From Bacillota bacterium (lineage in GTDB: Bacteria > Bacillota > Clostridia > Oscillospirales > Ruminococcaceae): a DNA stretch of 5,101 nucleotides. Made by a program: the position numbers and the translations under genes. Position 1 is the first letter of the stretch. Every line of letters starts with the position of its first letter. This document shows positions 1 to 4,976 of this stretch, piece by piece. The DNA is taken from the NCBI GenBank assembly GCA_029550985.1, contig JAKPGH010000260.1, positions 1 to 5,101 of the forward strand, in the 5' to 3' direction. Below the pieces are notes generated by a model. It ran no database searches. It was not told the DNA's origin and was given only the letters and a program-made list of their open reading frames with translations.

Positions 1-456
1 CACCACCACCACGTCCACGGCGCCGGAGCGGACCAGCGCCTCGCAGATTTCCATGGCCTGCTCGCCCGTGTCGGGCTGGGAAACCAGTAGCGAATCAATG
101 TTCACGCCCAGAGCCTTGGCATAGACGGGGTCCAGGGCGTGTTCCACGTCGATGAACACCGCCTCGCCCCCCGCCCGCTGGGCTTCCGCCACAATATGAA
201 GGGCCACCGTGGTTTTACCGGAACTTTCCGGCCCGAAAATTTCCACAATCCGGCCCCGGGGTACTCCGCCGATGCCCAGAGCGATATCCAAAGAAAGGGA
301 ACCGGTGGAAATCGCCTCCACATTCAGCACGGAAGTCTGGCCCAGCTTCATCACTGCGCCCTTGCCGTAGGCCCGCTCGATATTGGCAATCGCTGTTTCC
401 AACGCCTTTTTCTTGTCCTGTTGCTCAGCGGACTGTACGCCTTTTTTCTCCGCCAT
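1..456 (-). CDS. recA: RecA recombinase, N-terminal 152 codons (runs off the left edge)
   Basis: RecA is the ATP-dependent strand-exchange protein of homologous recombination and the co-protease that triggers LexA cleavage in the SOS response. It acts in the cytoplasm on single-stranded DNA. The visible part shows the N-terminal helix region (KKKALETAIANIERAYGKGA, residues 15-34), the Walker A motif GPESSGKT (residues 75-82), the FIDVEHALDP segment (101-110) with the conserved glutamate, and SQPDTGEQA (126-134). It ends in the hydrophobic DVVVV strand just before the expected DS of Walker B. The frame is open to base 1, so roughly the last 190-200 residues lie outside the window. I chose the ATG at 456 because GGAGGA (467-472) stands 10 nt upstream. 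An in-frame ATG at 465 would leave only 1 nt of spacing, and a GTG at 462 is also possible. It has its own promoter and is separated from the upstream peptidase gene by a terminator. Identity is near certain from the motifs. Confidence 0.97.
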   Translation of the reverse strand, partial: MAEKKGVQSAEQQDKKKALETAIANIERAYGKGAVMKLGQTSVLNVEAISTGSLSLDIALGIGGVPRGRIVEIFGPESSGKTTVALHIVAEAQRAGGEAVFIDVEHALDPVYAKALGVNIDSLLVSQPDTGEQAMEICEALVRSGAVDVVVV

Positions 457-504
457 ATTCACCATTTCCTCCGTCCCTGTAATCTATTTTTTCTTAACGT
501 TTTT

Positions 505-533
505 ATTATATCTGAAAATTCGTTCAAAGGCAA
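505..533 (-). promoter_or_regulatory. recA promoter (sigma-A type)
   Basis: Read on the minus strand, TTGCCT (528-533) and a perfect TATAAT (505-510) are separated by 17 bp. Transcription would start near 498, giving a leader of about 40 nt before the recA start. The region is markedly more AT-rich than the flanking coding DNA. Confidence 0.8.
513..526 (-). promoter_or_regulatory. Probable SOS (LexA) box in the recA promoter
   Basis: The 14-bp site TGAACGAATTTTCA (minus strand) lies wholly inside the -35/-10 spacer of the recA promoter. The Gram-positive LexA consensus core is GAAC-N4-GTTC, and this site has GAAC-N4-TTTC, one mismatch in the core. The outer T/A pair preserves the dyad, although it is not the C/G of the extended consensus. 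A repressor bound here would block RNA polymerase, as expected for an SOS-induced recA. The site is seen directly; LexA control is inferred from family knowledge. Confidence 0.6.
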
Positions 534-591
534 TGTATAAGAAGAAGGTGCCGGTTCCCAATTGTTCCTACCATATCGAACCCGCTCGATT

Positions 592-627
592 AACAGACAA
601 GAAGGAGCCTTCCATCGGAAGGCTCCT
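592..627 (-). terminator. Rho-independent terminator of the exported peptidase gene
   Basis: A perfect 11-bp stem (603-613 with 617-627, core GGAGCCTTCC/GGAAGGCTCC) with a 3-nt loop lies just downstream of the minus-strand stop codon at 645-647. On the minus strand it is followed by TTCTTGTCTGTT, a T-rich tail. It should uncouple recA from the upstream gene. Because the stem is symmetrical it could form on the other strand too, but no plus-strand gene ends here. Confidence 0.85.
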
Positions 628-644
628 GGCGAATTCAAAGGCTT

Positions 645-1928
645 CTAGGCTACGGAAGGCAAAGTTCGCAACAAGGTTCCGCCGTCCTTTGGTTCCGGCT
701 CCGGCTCTTTTTCTTTCTCCGCCGGCTGTTGCGTCCGGGCGGTCAGCTCAGCCCGCTCCTCTTCCCGCTCCTGTTTGAGCAGTTGGGCTTGGGCCAAATC
801 TTCGGCATATTTGGCGTCCAGCTCTTCCTTGTACTCCATCAAATTCTTGCCGGGATTGCCGTAGGTGCCCTCGGGGAACAGCACCAGATGGTTGCCGTAA
901 AGGTCCTGACAGTACCACCCGCCCAAACTGGGGAACCATACGGTACTTTTCTCGCTGACCAGCAAATTGCGCAGCAGGGTCATAGGCACCAGGCGGGGTT
1001 CCGGCATGTTGATAAACAAAAGGTGGGGTCCCGAAAGCCGCAGCCCGGCGGCGGTGGTGGAAACGGGAGTGCTGTATACCAGGCGATAGTTTTCCAGCAT
1101 CTCCTGATTATCCGGCATGGTAAGCTTTAGAAGCTGCTCAATATAAGCCACCTTTTTGCCAAGGGGAGTGACCACCTTGGTCTTTCCCATCTGCCGGAAA
1201 AAGCGGTTGGAAATTCCCAGTCCCGGCCGGTTGCAGACAAAGGCATGGGCAAAGGTTTCGGCAAAGTCCTCGTCGTATTCGGTGGCGGCATATTCGGAAA
1301 CAAACACCTTTTTGTTCACACGCTCGGGAGCAAAGGAGTACCCTTCCATCAGCTCCAGCCAGCGCCTTTCCATCGAAATATAACCGTACCGGTCGGTGAG
1401 CATGTAGTGAAAGGCGTGGGCAAACTCGTGGGTGACGGTAAGGGGGTTGTCTCCCGTGGCCACGCCCTGCTCTCCCGGGTTGGGAATGAAGAGCCGAATA
1501 CGGGAAGTGTAGCGGTTGAAGCCCCCCACCTGCACCTCCGACTGGGGATGTTCCCCATAAGGCCCCCGCATATCGGCATGGACATATTCAAAGGTGAGCC
1601 TGCGCTTGTTCAGCTCATAATAATAGGAGGAAACCTTGCGGACCAAAGAGGGGGTGACGGCGGCAAGGGCCTCATCCAGGGTTCGCAGCGTCTCGGGGAC
1701 AATGGTGGCCAACTGCTGAAAATTCTCCCCTGTTTTGGTGGGGTAAAGGATGGTGATGCCGTCTTTATTTTCCAACGCTTCGGCCAGTTCTGCCACTTCC
1801 CGGTTGTTCTGCTCAAAATCGCGGATGGAATAGGTCTGGGAAGGGGCGGCCAAAACGGGCACCGTCATACCGCTCCACAACAGCATCACAGCGAAAACAA
1901 ACGCCAAAATTTTTGTCAAGGGCTTCAT
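645..1928 (-). CDS. Predicted exported HExxH zinc metallopeptidase-like protein
   Basis: This encodes 427 residues from the ATG at 1928. Residues 1-28 look like a signal peptide: Lys near the start, a hydrophobic core LAFVFAVMLLW, and a VLA-A cleavage site. There is no lipobox cysteine and no LPxTG anchor, so the protein is probably secreted. HEFAH (167-171) supplies the two zinc histidines and catalytic glutamate of a zincin. DEDFAETFAHAF (219-230) offers E224 as a likely third ligand, 53 residues after the second histidine. This resembles the HEFGH...EFFAE layout of the anthrax lethal factor (ATLF-like) group, but I cannot assign a family. Residues about 365-400 are Glu/Lys/Ala-rich and probably helical or coiled-coil, followed by a Glu/Pro/Lys tail at 403-414. 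An in-frame GTG at 1982 is an alternative start. I preferred 1928 because it places the signal peptide at the N-terminus and the GTG would sit within about 10 nt of the predicted transcription start. The ribosome site is weak (GGGG at 1937-1940). Enzyme activity and substrate are unproven. Confidence 0.8.
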   Translation of the reverse strand: MKPLTKILAFVFAVMLLWSGMTVPVLAAPSQTYSIRDFEQNNREVAELAEALENKDGITILYPTKTGENFQQLATIVPETLRTLDEALAAVTPSLVRKVSSYYYELNKRRLTFEYVHADMRGPYGEHPQSEVQVGGFNRYTSRIRLFIPNPGEQGVATGDNPLTVTHEFAHAFHYMLTDRYGYISMERRWLELMEGYSFAPERVNKKVFVSEYAATEYDEDFAETFAHAFVCNRPGLGISNRFFRQMGKTKVVTPLGKKVAYIEQLLKLTMPDNQEMLENYRLVYSTPVSTTAAGLRLSGPHLLFINMPEPRLVPMTLLRNLLVSEKSTVWFPSLGGWYCQDLYGNHLVLFPEGTYGNPGKNLMEYKEELDAKYAEDLAQAQLLKQEREEERAELTARTQQPAEKEKEPEPEPKDGGTLLRTLPSVA

Positions 1929-1962
1929 CCAATTTACCCCACACGGCTCGTTCAAGAGGTTT

Positions 1963-2037
1963 CTATTCGAACGGAAACACACTGTTTTATTAGGTTAAGT
2001 GTATCGCGGAATCGATTCGAAAGTCAATATCGAATAG
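1963..2037. repeat. Cluster of TTCGAAT-like half-sites around the peptidase promoter
   Basis: On the plus strand CTATTCGA lies at 1963-1970, ATTCGAA at 2015-2021 and TCGAATAG at 2030-2037. The first and third are perfect inverted copies of each other. The second and third form an inverted repeat (ATTCGA, 9 bp, TCGAAT) that brackets the -35 hexamer at 2022-2027. GAATCGATTC (2009-2018) is a further palindrome in the promoter spacer. This arrangement suits an operator, but I do not recognise the regulator, and the sites do not match the GAAC-N4-GTTC SOS consensus. Confidence 0.45.
1998..2027 (-). promoter_or_regulatory. Promoter of the exported peptidase gene
   Basis: On the minus strand TTGACT (2022-2027, five of six to consensus) and TACACT (1998-2003, four of six) are 18 bp apart. 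The start point would be near 1991, giving a leader of about 60 nt before the ATG at 1928. The spacer contains the perfect palindrome GAATCGATTC (2009-2018). Confidence 0.6.
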
Positions 2038-2056
2038 CACCAAATCCCCCCATACC

Positions 2057-2085
2057 TTGCGTCGATGAGACATCCATATTATACT
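2057..2085 (+). promoter_or_regulatory. Promoter of the ArsC/Spx-family gene
   Basis: TTGCGT (2057-2062) and TATACT (2080-2085) are separated by 17 bp. A start near 2092 leaves a short leader of about 23 nt that still contains the strong GAGGAGG ribosome site at 2101-2107. A perfect TATAAT at 2095-2100 is too close to the ribosome site and start codon to be the working -10. The promoter is divergent from that of the peptidase gene; the two -35 elements are about 30 bp apart. Confidence 0.65.
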
Positions 2086-2100
2086 AAATGCAGGTATAAT
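2078..2100. repeat. Inverted repeat over the start region of the ArsC-like promoter
   Basis: ATTATAC (2078-2084) and GTATAAT (2094-2100) are perfect 7-bp arms separated by 9 bp. The dyad covers the -10 and the likely start point and ends directly at the ribosome site, a typical place for a repressor operator. It could also be chance in AT-rich promoter DNA. No regulator is identified. Confidence 0.4.
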
Positions 2101-2114
2101 GAGGAGGCGTATCT

Positions 2115-2480
2115 ATGAATCTGTTGTTTCTTTGTTATCCCGGCTGCTCCACCTGTGCCAAAGCCCAGCGCTGGCTGGAGGAAAAAGGGATTGCCTACAC
2201 CCCGCGGAACATCAAAGCGCAAAACCCCACCGCCGCCGAACTGGAGGAGTGGATTGCCAAAAGTGGCCTGGACAGCGCTCGGTTCTTCAACACCAGCGGC
2301 ATGCGTTACCGGGAACTTGCCCTGAAGGACAAACTGCCCACCATGAGCGAACAGGAACGGATTTCTCTGCTGGCCTCCGACGGGATGCTGGTCAAGCGCC
2401 CTCTGTTAATTGGGGAGTCCTTTGTCTTGGTGGGATTTCAGGCTTCCAAGTGGGAGGAAAAGCTGATATCCCATCAATAA
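2115..2480 (+). CDS. ArsC/Spx-family thioredoxin-fold protein (arsenate reductase family)
   Basis: This 121-residue protein matches the usual ArsC/Spx length. The N-terminus has the beta-strand LLFLCYPG followed by C11-S-T-C14, the CxxC-type redox site seen in Spx and in the Clostridia arsenate-reductase-family proteins; an additional cysteine is at position 7. NTSG (59-62), the KDKLPTMSE segment (71-79) and VKRPLLI with R95 (93-99) are landmarks of the family, and R95 corresponds to the conserved Arg near the active site. GFQASKWEEKL (107-117) is the usual C-terminal end. The start ATG has GAGGAGG (2101-2107) with 7-nt spacing. No arsenic-resistance gene is adjacent, so a role in arsenate reduction is not supported by context. 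A general thiol-redox or Spx-like regulatory role is equally possible. It has its own promoter and terminator and appears monocistronic. Confidence 0.9.
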   Translation: MNLLFLCYPGCSTCAKAQRWLEEKGIAYTPRNIKAQNPTAAELEEWIAKSGLDSARFFNTSGMRYRELALKDKLPTMSEQERISLLASDGMLVKRPLLIGESFVLVGFQASKWEEKLISHQ

Positions 2481-2497
2481 AACTGATTTTCCGATGC

Positions 2498-2535
2498 GCA
2501 ACCGGCTTTGTTTTCCGAAGCCGGTTGCTTTGTGA
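2498..2535 (+). terminator. Terminator of the ArsC-like gene
   Basis: A perfect 11-bp stem, GCAACCGGCTT (2498-2508) with AAGCCGGTTGC (2518-2528), has a 9-nt loop and starts 17 nt after the stop codon. The following bases, CTTTGTGATT, are only moderately T-rich, so some readthrough into the next gene is possible. Confidence 0.75.
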
Positions 2536-2539
2536 TTGC

Positions 2540-2630
2540 GCGAATAGAAGCCGCCATTTGGGCGGACAATAGCCACAGGGCTATTCGCCGCCGAGGACAA
2601 ACCGGCTTCCAGACAAGCCTTTTGGAAAGG
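2540..2630 (+). promoter_or_regulatory. Leader with mutually exclusive hairpins before the DUF3892-like gene
   Basis: Two folds compete. In fold A, GGCGG (2561-2565) and AATAGCC (2568-2574) pair with GGCTATT (2579-2585) and CCGCC (2588-2592), giving 12 pairs with one 2x2 internal loop and an ACAG loop. In fold B, GCGAATAG (2540-2547) pairs with CTATTCGC (2581-2588) and encloses the small hairpin CCGCC/GGCGG (2551-2555 with 2561-2565). Nearer the gene, GGCTT/AAGCC (2604-2608 with 2615-2619) competes with CCTTT/AAAGG (2618-2622 with 2626-2630), and the latter would hide the ribosome site. No known riboswitch family is recognised. Base pairing is read directly from the sequence; a regulatory role is inference. 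Confidence 0.4.
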
Positions 2631-2641
2631 ATGATACGCGC

Positions 2642-2929
2642 ATGAACCAGATTTATCAGAATTTGCCGCCCAATATCAATCAATACACGCCCACGCCCGA
2701 CGCTTCCGCTCTGGAGATTGTCGGGCTGATTAAAAAATCGGGAAAAATCACCGGCTATCAGCTTTCCAACGGGATGAAGGTGACCAAAGCCCAAGGCGTA
2801 GAGCTTGCCAAACAAAACAAAATTCGAGGAGTGGCGGTGGCGGTCAATCAAGGCACCGAGTATCTGCGGGCTCTGCCCGACCCGGCACACGGCACCAACT
2901 TAAGCAACCTGCCCTCCATTTCCGAGTAG
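2642..2929 (+). CDS. Small DUF3892-like protein
   Basis: The 95-residue product has a variable Asn/Pro/Gln-rich N-terminus (1-20) and then a compact domain: EIVGLIKKSGKITGYQLSNG (25-44), MKVTKAQGVELAKQNKIRGV (45-64) and AVAVNQGTEYLRALPD (65-80). It ends with NLSNLP (86-91). The order of a G-K-I-T-x-Y-x-L-S-x-G strand, an 'A...LAKQNKI-GV' helix and an 'EYLRALPD...NLxNLP' tail is what I recall for DUF3892, a small domain of unknown function common in Firmicutes. No signal peptide or membrane segment is visible, so it is probably cytosolic. The ribosome site is AAAGGATGA (from 2626) with about 11 nt between AAAGG and the ATG. The in-frame-looking ATG at 2631 belongs to another frame and stops at once. 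No clear promoter of its own was found, so it may depend on readthrough from the ArsC-like gene. Function is unknown. Confidence 0.85.
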   Translation: MNQIYQNLPPNINQYTPTPDASALEIVGLIKKSGKITGYQLSNGMKVTKAQGVELAKQNKIRGVAVAVNQGTEYLRALPDPAHGTNLSNLPSISE

Positions 2930-2972
2930 CGGCAAGGCAAAATCCACCCGTTGGATGTCAAATGGATTGTTT

Positions 2973-3008
2973 CGGCATGGTCGTTTGTTCGGCTATGCCG
3001 TTTGTTTA
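2973..3008 (+). terminator. Terminator-like hairpin after the DUF3892-like gene
   Basis: CGGCATGG (2973-2980) pairs with CTATGCCG (2993-3000) through 8 pairs, one of them G-U, around a 12-nt loop. TTTGTTTA follows at 3001-3008. It begins 43 nt after the stop codon. The stem is moderate and the tail contains a G, so confidence is lower than for the other two terminators. Confidence 0.6.
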
Positions 3009-3156
3009 TGCCGGTGGAGATGAACGGCTTCCGGTGATGTGGGCTGGGAATGGATTGGCAAAGCATGTCATATATATGGACTAGCCCGCGTTGTCGGATG
3101 GAGCTATTGCGCATCGTTACGTTCGAAGGAAAACATGGACGGGAGGGCAAATTGAA
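3009..3156 (+). other. Intergenic leader of the ABC transporter operon, no confident promoter
   Basis: This stretch must carry the operon's control region if the hairpin at 2973-3008 terminates upstream transcription. TTGGCA (3055-3060) is a good -35-like hexamer, but the hexamers at suitable spacing (such as TGGACT at 3077-3082) are poor. The palindrome CATATATATG (3069-3078) is AT-rich but too close to that -35. CCGGTG is repeated at 3011 and 3031. I see no Fur-type AT-rich 19-bp box and no cobalamin-riboswitch B12 box. Confidence 0.4.
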
Positions 3157-4200
3157 ATGGCAAAAACAAAAATTTGGCTCTGCCGGTACAGCGAATCCCG
3201 GCGAGGCAAGTTTTTTGAAATCGTGTTGTTAATTTTGCTGGCGGTCCTGTTCCTGTTTTCCTTTGTGCTGGGGCGGTACGACGTGCCGCTCAAAGAAGTG
3301 GTACATATTTTGCTCGGCCGATGGTTTCCCATCACGCCCACCTGGACTCCCAACATGGAGACCGTGGTGCTCAACGTCCGCCTGCCCCGCATCCTGCTGG
3401 CCTGTTTGGTGGGCGCCTGTCTGTCCGCCGCCGGCGCTACCTATCAGAGCGTATTCCAAAATCCCATGGCGGCGCCAGATATTCTGGGAGCATCTTCCGG
3501 CGCCTGCTTTGGCGCGGCGCTGGCCATTCTGTTGGGGCTGGGCAGTTACTATATCACCATCTTCGCCTTTGGTTCCAGCCTGACGACGGTGGGCATGGTC
3601 TGCCTCATTGGGCAGCGGATGCGGGGCAACCCCATAACGGGAATGTTGCTGGCGGGCATTATGATCGGTTCCCTTTTCAACGCAGGCACATCCTATCTGA
3701 AGCTGGTGGCGGACCCGACCGACGAGCTGCCCGCCATCACCTATTGGCTCATGGGCAGCCTGTCCGGAGCCAAAATGAGGGACGTCAGCCTGGCCGCCGT
3801 TCCCATGTTGATAGGGCTTGTGCCTCTGTTGTTGCTTCGCTGGCGCATCAATGTGCTGACGCTGGAAGAGGAGGAAGCCCGCGCCATCGGGGTGGACACC
3901 CGGCGGCTGCGTTTGGCGGTGATTGCAAGCGCCACGGTCATCACCGCCGCCAGCGTTGCCGCCAGCGGCATGATCGGCTGGGTGGGGCTGGTCATCCCCC
4001 ATTTGTGCCGGCGGCTGGTCGGCAACAACTTCTGCCATCTCCTGCCCTGTTCCATTCTGTTTGGGGCCATATTTTTGCTGCTGGCCGACAATATCTCCCG
4101 CAACCTGCTGGCAACGGAGATTCCCATCGGCATCCTGACCGCCTTTGTGGGCGCGCCGTTTCTCCTCTACCTGTTGACCAGAAAGGAGCATATCCTTTGA
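3157..4200 (+). CDS. FecCD/BtuC-family ABC importer permease (metal-chelate type)
   Basis: This is the membrane subunit of a type II ABC importer for iron-siderophore, heme, cobalamin or similar chelates. The 347-residue length is usual for the family. A charged N-terminus (1-18) is followed by a membrane segment at about 22-39 (IVLLILLAVLFLF). Family motifs follow: RLPRILLACLVGACLSAAGA (75-94), Q97-S-V-F-QNPMAAPDILG (97-111) with SSGACFGA (113-120), and a hydrophobic run to about 180. The cytoplasmic coupling region LEEEEARAIGVD (236-247) contacts the ATPase, and GMIGWVGLVIPHLCRRLVG (271-289) is the hallmark late motif. DNISRNLL (311-318) and a last segment at about 325-340 close the protein, consistent with about ten helices. 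I chose the ATG at 3157 because GGGAGG (3141-3146) precedes it. An ORF extension to 3091 is non-conserved in character and lacks a ribosome site. The stop overlaps the ATPase start. Substrate is not determinable here. Confidence 0.95.
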   Translation: MAKTKIWLCRYSESRRGKFFEIVLLILLAVLFLFSFVLGRYDVPLKEVVHILLGRWFPITPTWTPNMETVVLNVRLPRILLACLVGACLSAAGATYQSVFQNPMAAPDILGASSGACFGAALAILLGLGSYYITIFAFGSSLTTVGMVCLIGQRMRGNPITGMLLAGIMIGSLFNAGTSYLKLVADPTDELPAITYWLMGSLSGAKMRDVSLAAVPMLIGLVPLLLLRWRINVLTLEEEEARAIGVDTRRLRLAVIASATVITAASVAASGMIGWVGLVIPHLCRRLVGNNFCHLLPCSILFGAIFLLLADNISRNLLATEIPIGILTAFVGAPFLLYLLTRKEHIL

Positions 4201-4976
4201 AACTGGAGGTTCGGAATCTCTCCTTTTCCTTTCGCTGTCGGGAGGTGTTAAGGGATGTTTCCTTTTCCGCCGAACGAGGGGAGTTTCTCTCCGTTGTCGG
4301 CCCCAACGGCGCGGGAAAAAGCACCCTGTTCCGCTGCATTCTGGGCATCTATTCGGACTATACGGGCAGGATTGCGGTGGACGGCGACGAAATCCGCTCC
4401 CTTTCCCGGCGACAGTTGGCCGACCGGATTGCCTATATCCCCCAAATTCACCGCCCCACCTTCGGTTATTCGGTGCTGGACACGGTTCTGATGGGCACCA
4501 CCCATCACTTATCCCCTTTTACCCAACCAAAGGCAAGGCAGATCACCCAAGCGGAGCAGGCGATGGAATGGCTGGGGGTAGCCCATCTGGCAAACCGCAA
4601 TTTTGCCCACCTCAGCGGCGGCGAACAGCAGCTGGTGCTGGTGGCGCGGGCCATTGCCCAGCAGGCGGATATTTTGGTGATGGACGAGCCCACTTCCGCC
4701 TTGGATTACGGCAACCAGCTGCGGGTGTTGCAGCGGGTGCGCCAATTGGCGGACAAGGGCTACACCGTTCTGCTGTCCACCCATAACCCGCAACACGCCC
4801 TGACCTTTTCCCACCGGGTGCTGGCTCTGTCCGACGGCCGGGTGGCGGCGTGGGGAAAAGCGGACCAGGCGCTGACGGAGGAGCTCATCCAATTGCTCTA
4901 TCAGGTGAAGGTGGATTTTCTGGAAACCGAAGAAGGGCGAATCATCGTTCCGCGGAAGGGAGTAGGTTTGTCATGA
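4197..4976 (+). CDS. ABC transporter ATP-binding subunit, FecE/FepC/BtuD type
   Basis: This cytoplasmic ATPase powers the permease encoded just upstream. The 259-residue product has all the landmarks: Walker A GPNGAGKST (35-43), Q-loop Q83 in AYIPQIHRP, signature LSGGEQQLV (139-147), Walker B ILVMDEPTSALD (159-170) with catalytic E164, D-loop SALD, and H-loop H196 in LLSTHNP. The D-G-D-E-I-R-S-L-S-R-R-Q-L-A stretch (62-75) and the Y-I-P-Q sequence are typical of the metal-chelate importer branch. The start is a TTG at 4197, overlapping the permease stop as TTGA. AAGGAG (4183-4188) lies 8 nt upstream and no ATG fits the conserved N-terminus (KLEVRNLSFSF). This indicates translational coupling. 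The C-terminal extension after about residue 235 is short and follows the usual FecE-type pattern. The stop overlaps the next gene's ATG. Confidence 0.95.
   Translation: MKLEVRNLSFSFRCREVLRDVSFSAERGEFLSVVGPNGAGKSTLFRCILGIYSDYTGRIAVDGDEIRSLSRRQLADRIAYIPQIHRPTFGYSVLDTVLMGTTHHLSPFTQPKARQITQAEQAMEWLGVAHLANRNFAHLSGGEQQLVLVARAIAQQADILVMDEPTSALDYGNQLRVLQRVRQLADKGYTVLLSTHNPQHALTFSHRVLALSDGRVAAWGKADQALTEELIQLLYQVKVDFLETEEGRIIVPRKGVGLS

Noticed and set aside
1929..1982. GTG at 1982 as start of the peptidase, adding 18 residues
   Set aside because: It would place a polar stretch before the signal peptide and lie almost at the predicted transcription start. The ATG at 1928 gives a proper signal peptide.
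1986..2003. Half-site resembling a DtxR/IdeR-type iron box (TTAGGTTAAG at 1989-1998)
   Set aside because: Only one half matches and the inverted partner is absent. The bases also overlap the peptidase -10.
1245..2087. Plus-strand open frame of 280 codons opposite the exported peptidase
   Set aside because: It runs through the antisense of the peptidase gene and across the divergent promoter region. The opposite frame has a signal peptide and HEFAH motif and is clearly the real one.
2508..2536. Possible promoter TTGTTT/TGTGAT for the DUF3892-like gene
   Set aside because: Both hexamers are weak and overlap the terminator hairpin of the preceding gene.
3009..3060. Cobalamin-riboswitch-like sequence (GCCGGTGGAGATG and CCGGTGATG)
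   Set aside because: The resemblance is limited to a few bases around CCGGTG. The B12 box and the expected long-range helices are missing.
3229..4191. Long minus-strand open frame (320 codons) opposite the permease
   Set aside because: Its translation is a low-complexity Gln/Gly/His-rich peptide with no domain, typical of the antisense of a GC-rich membrane-protein gene. It has no ribosome site.
3321..4196. Upstream extension of the ATPase reading frame into the permease gene
   Set aside because: The frame is open by chance. The permease is encoded there in another frame with intact family motifs, and the TTG at 4197 has a well-placed ribosome site.
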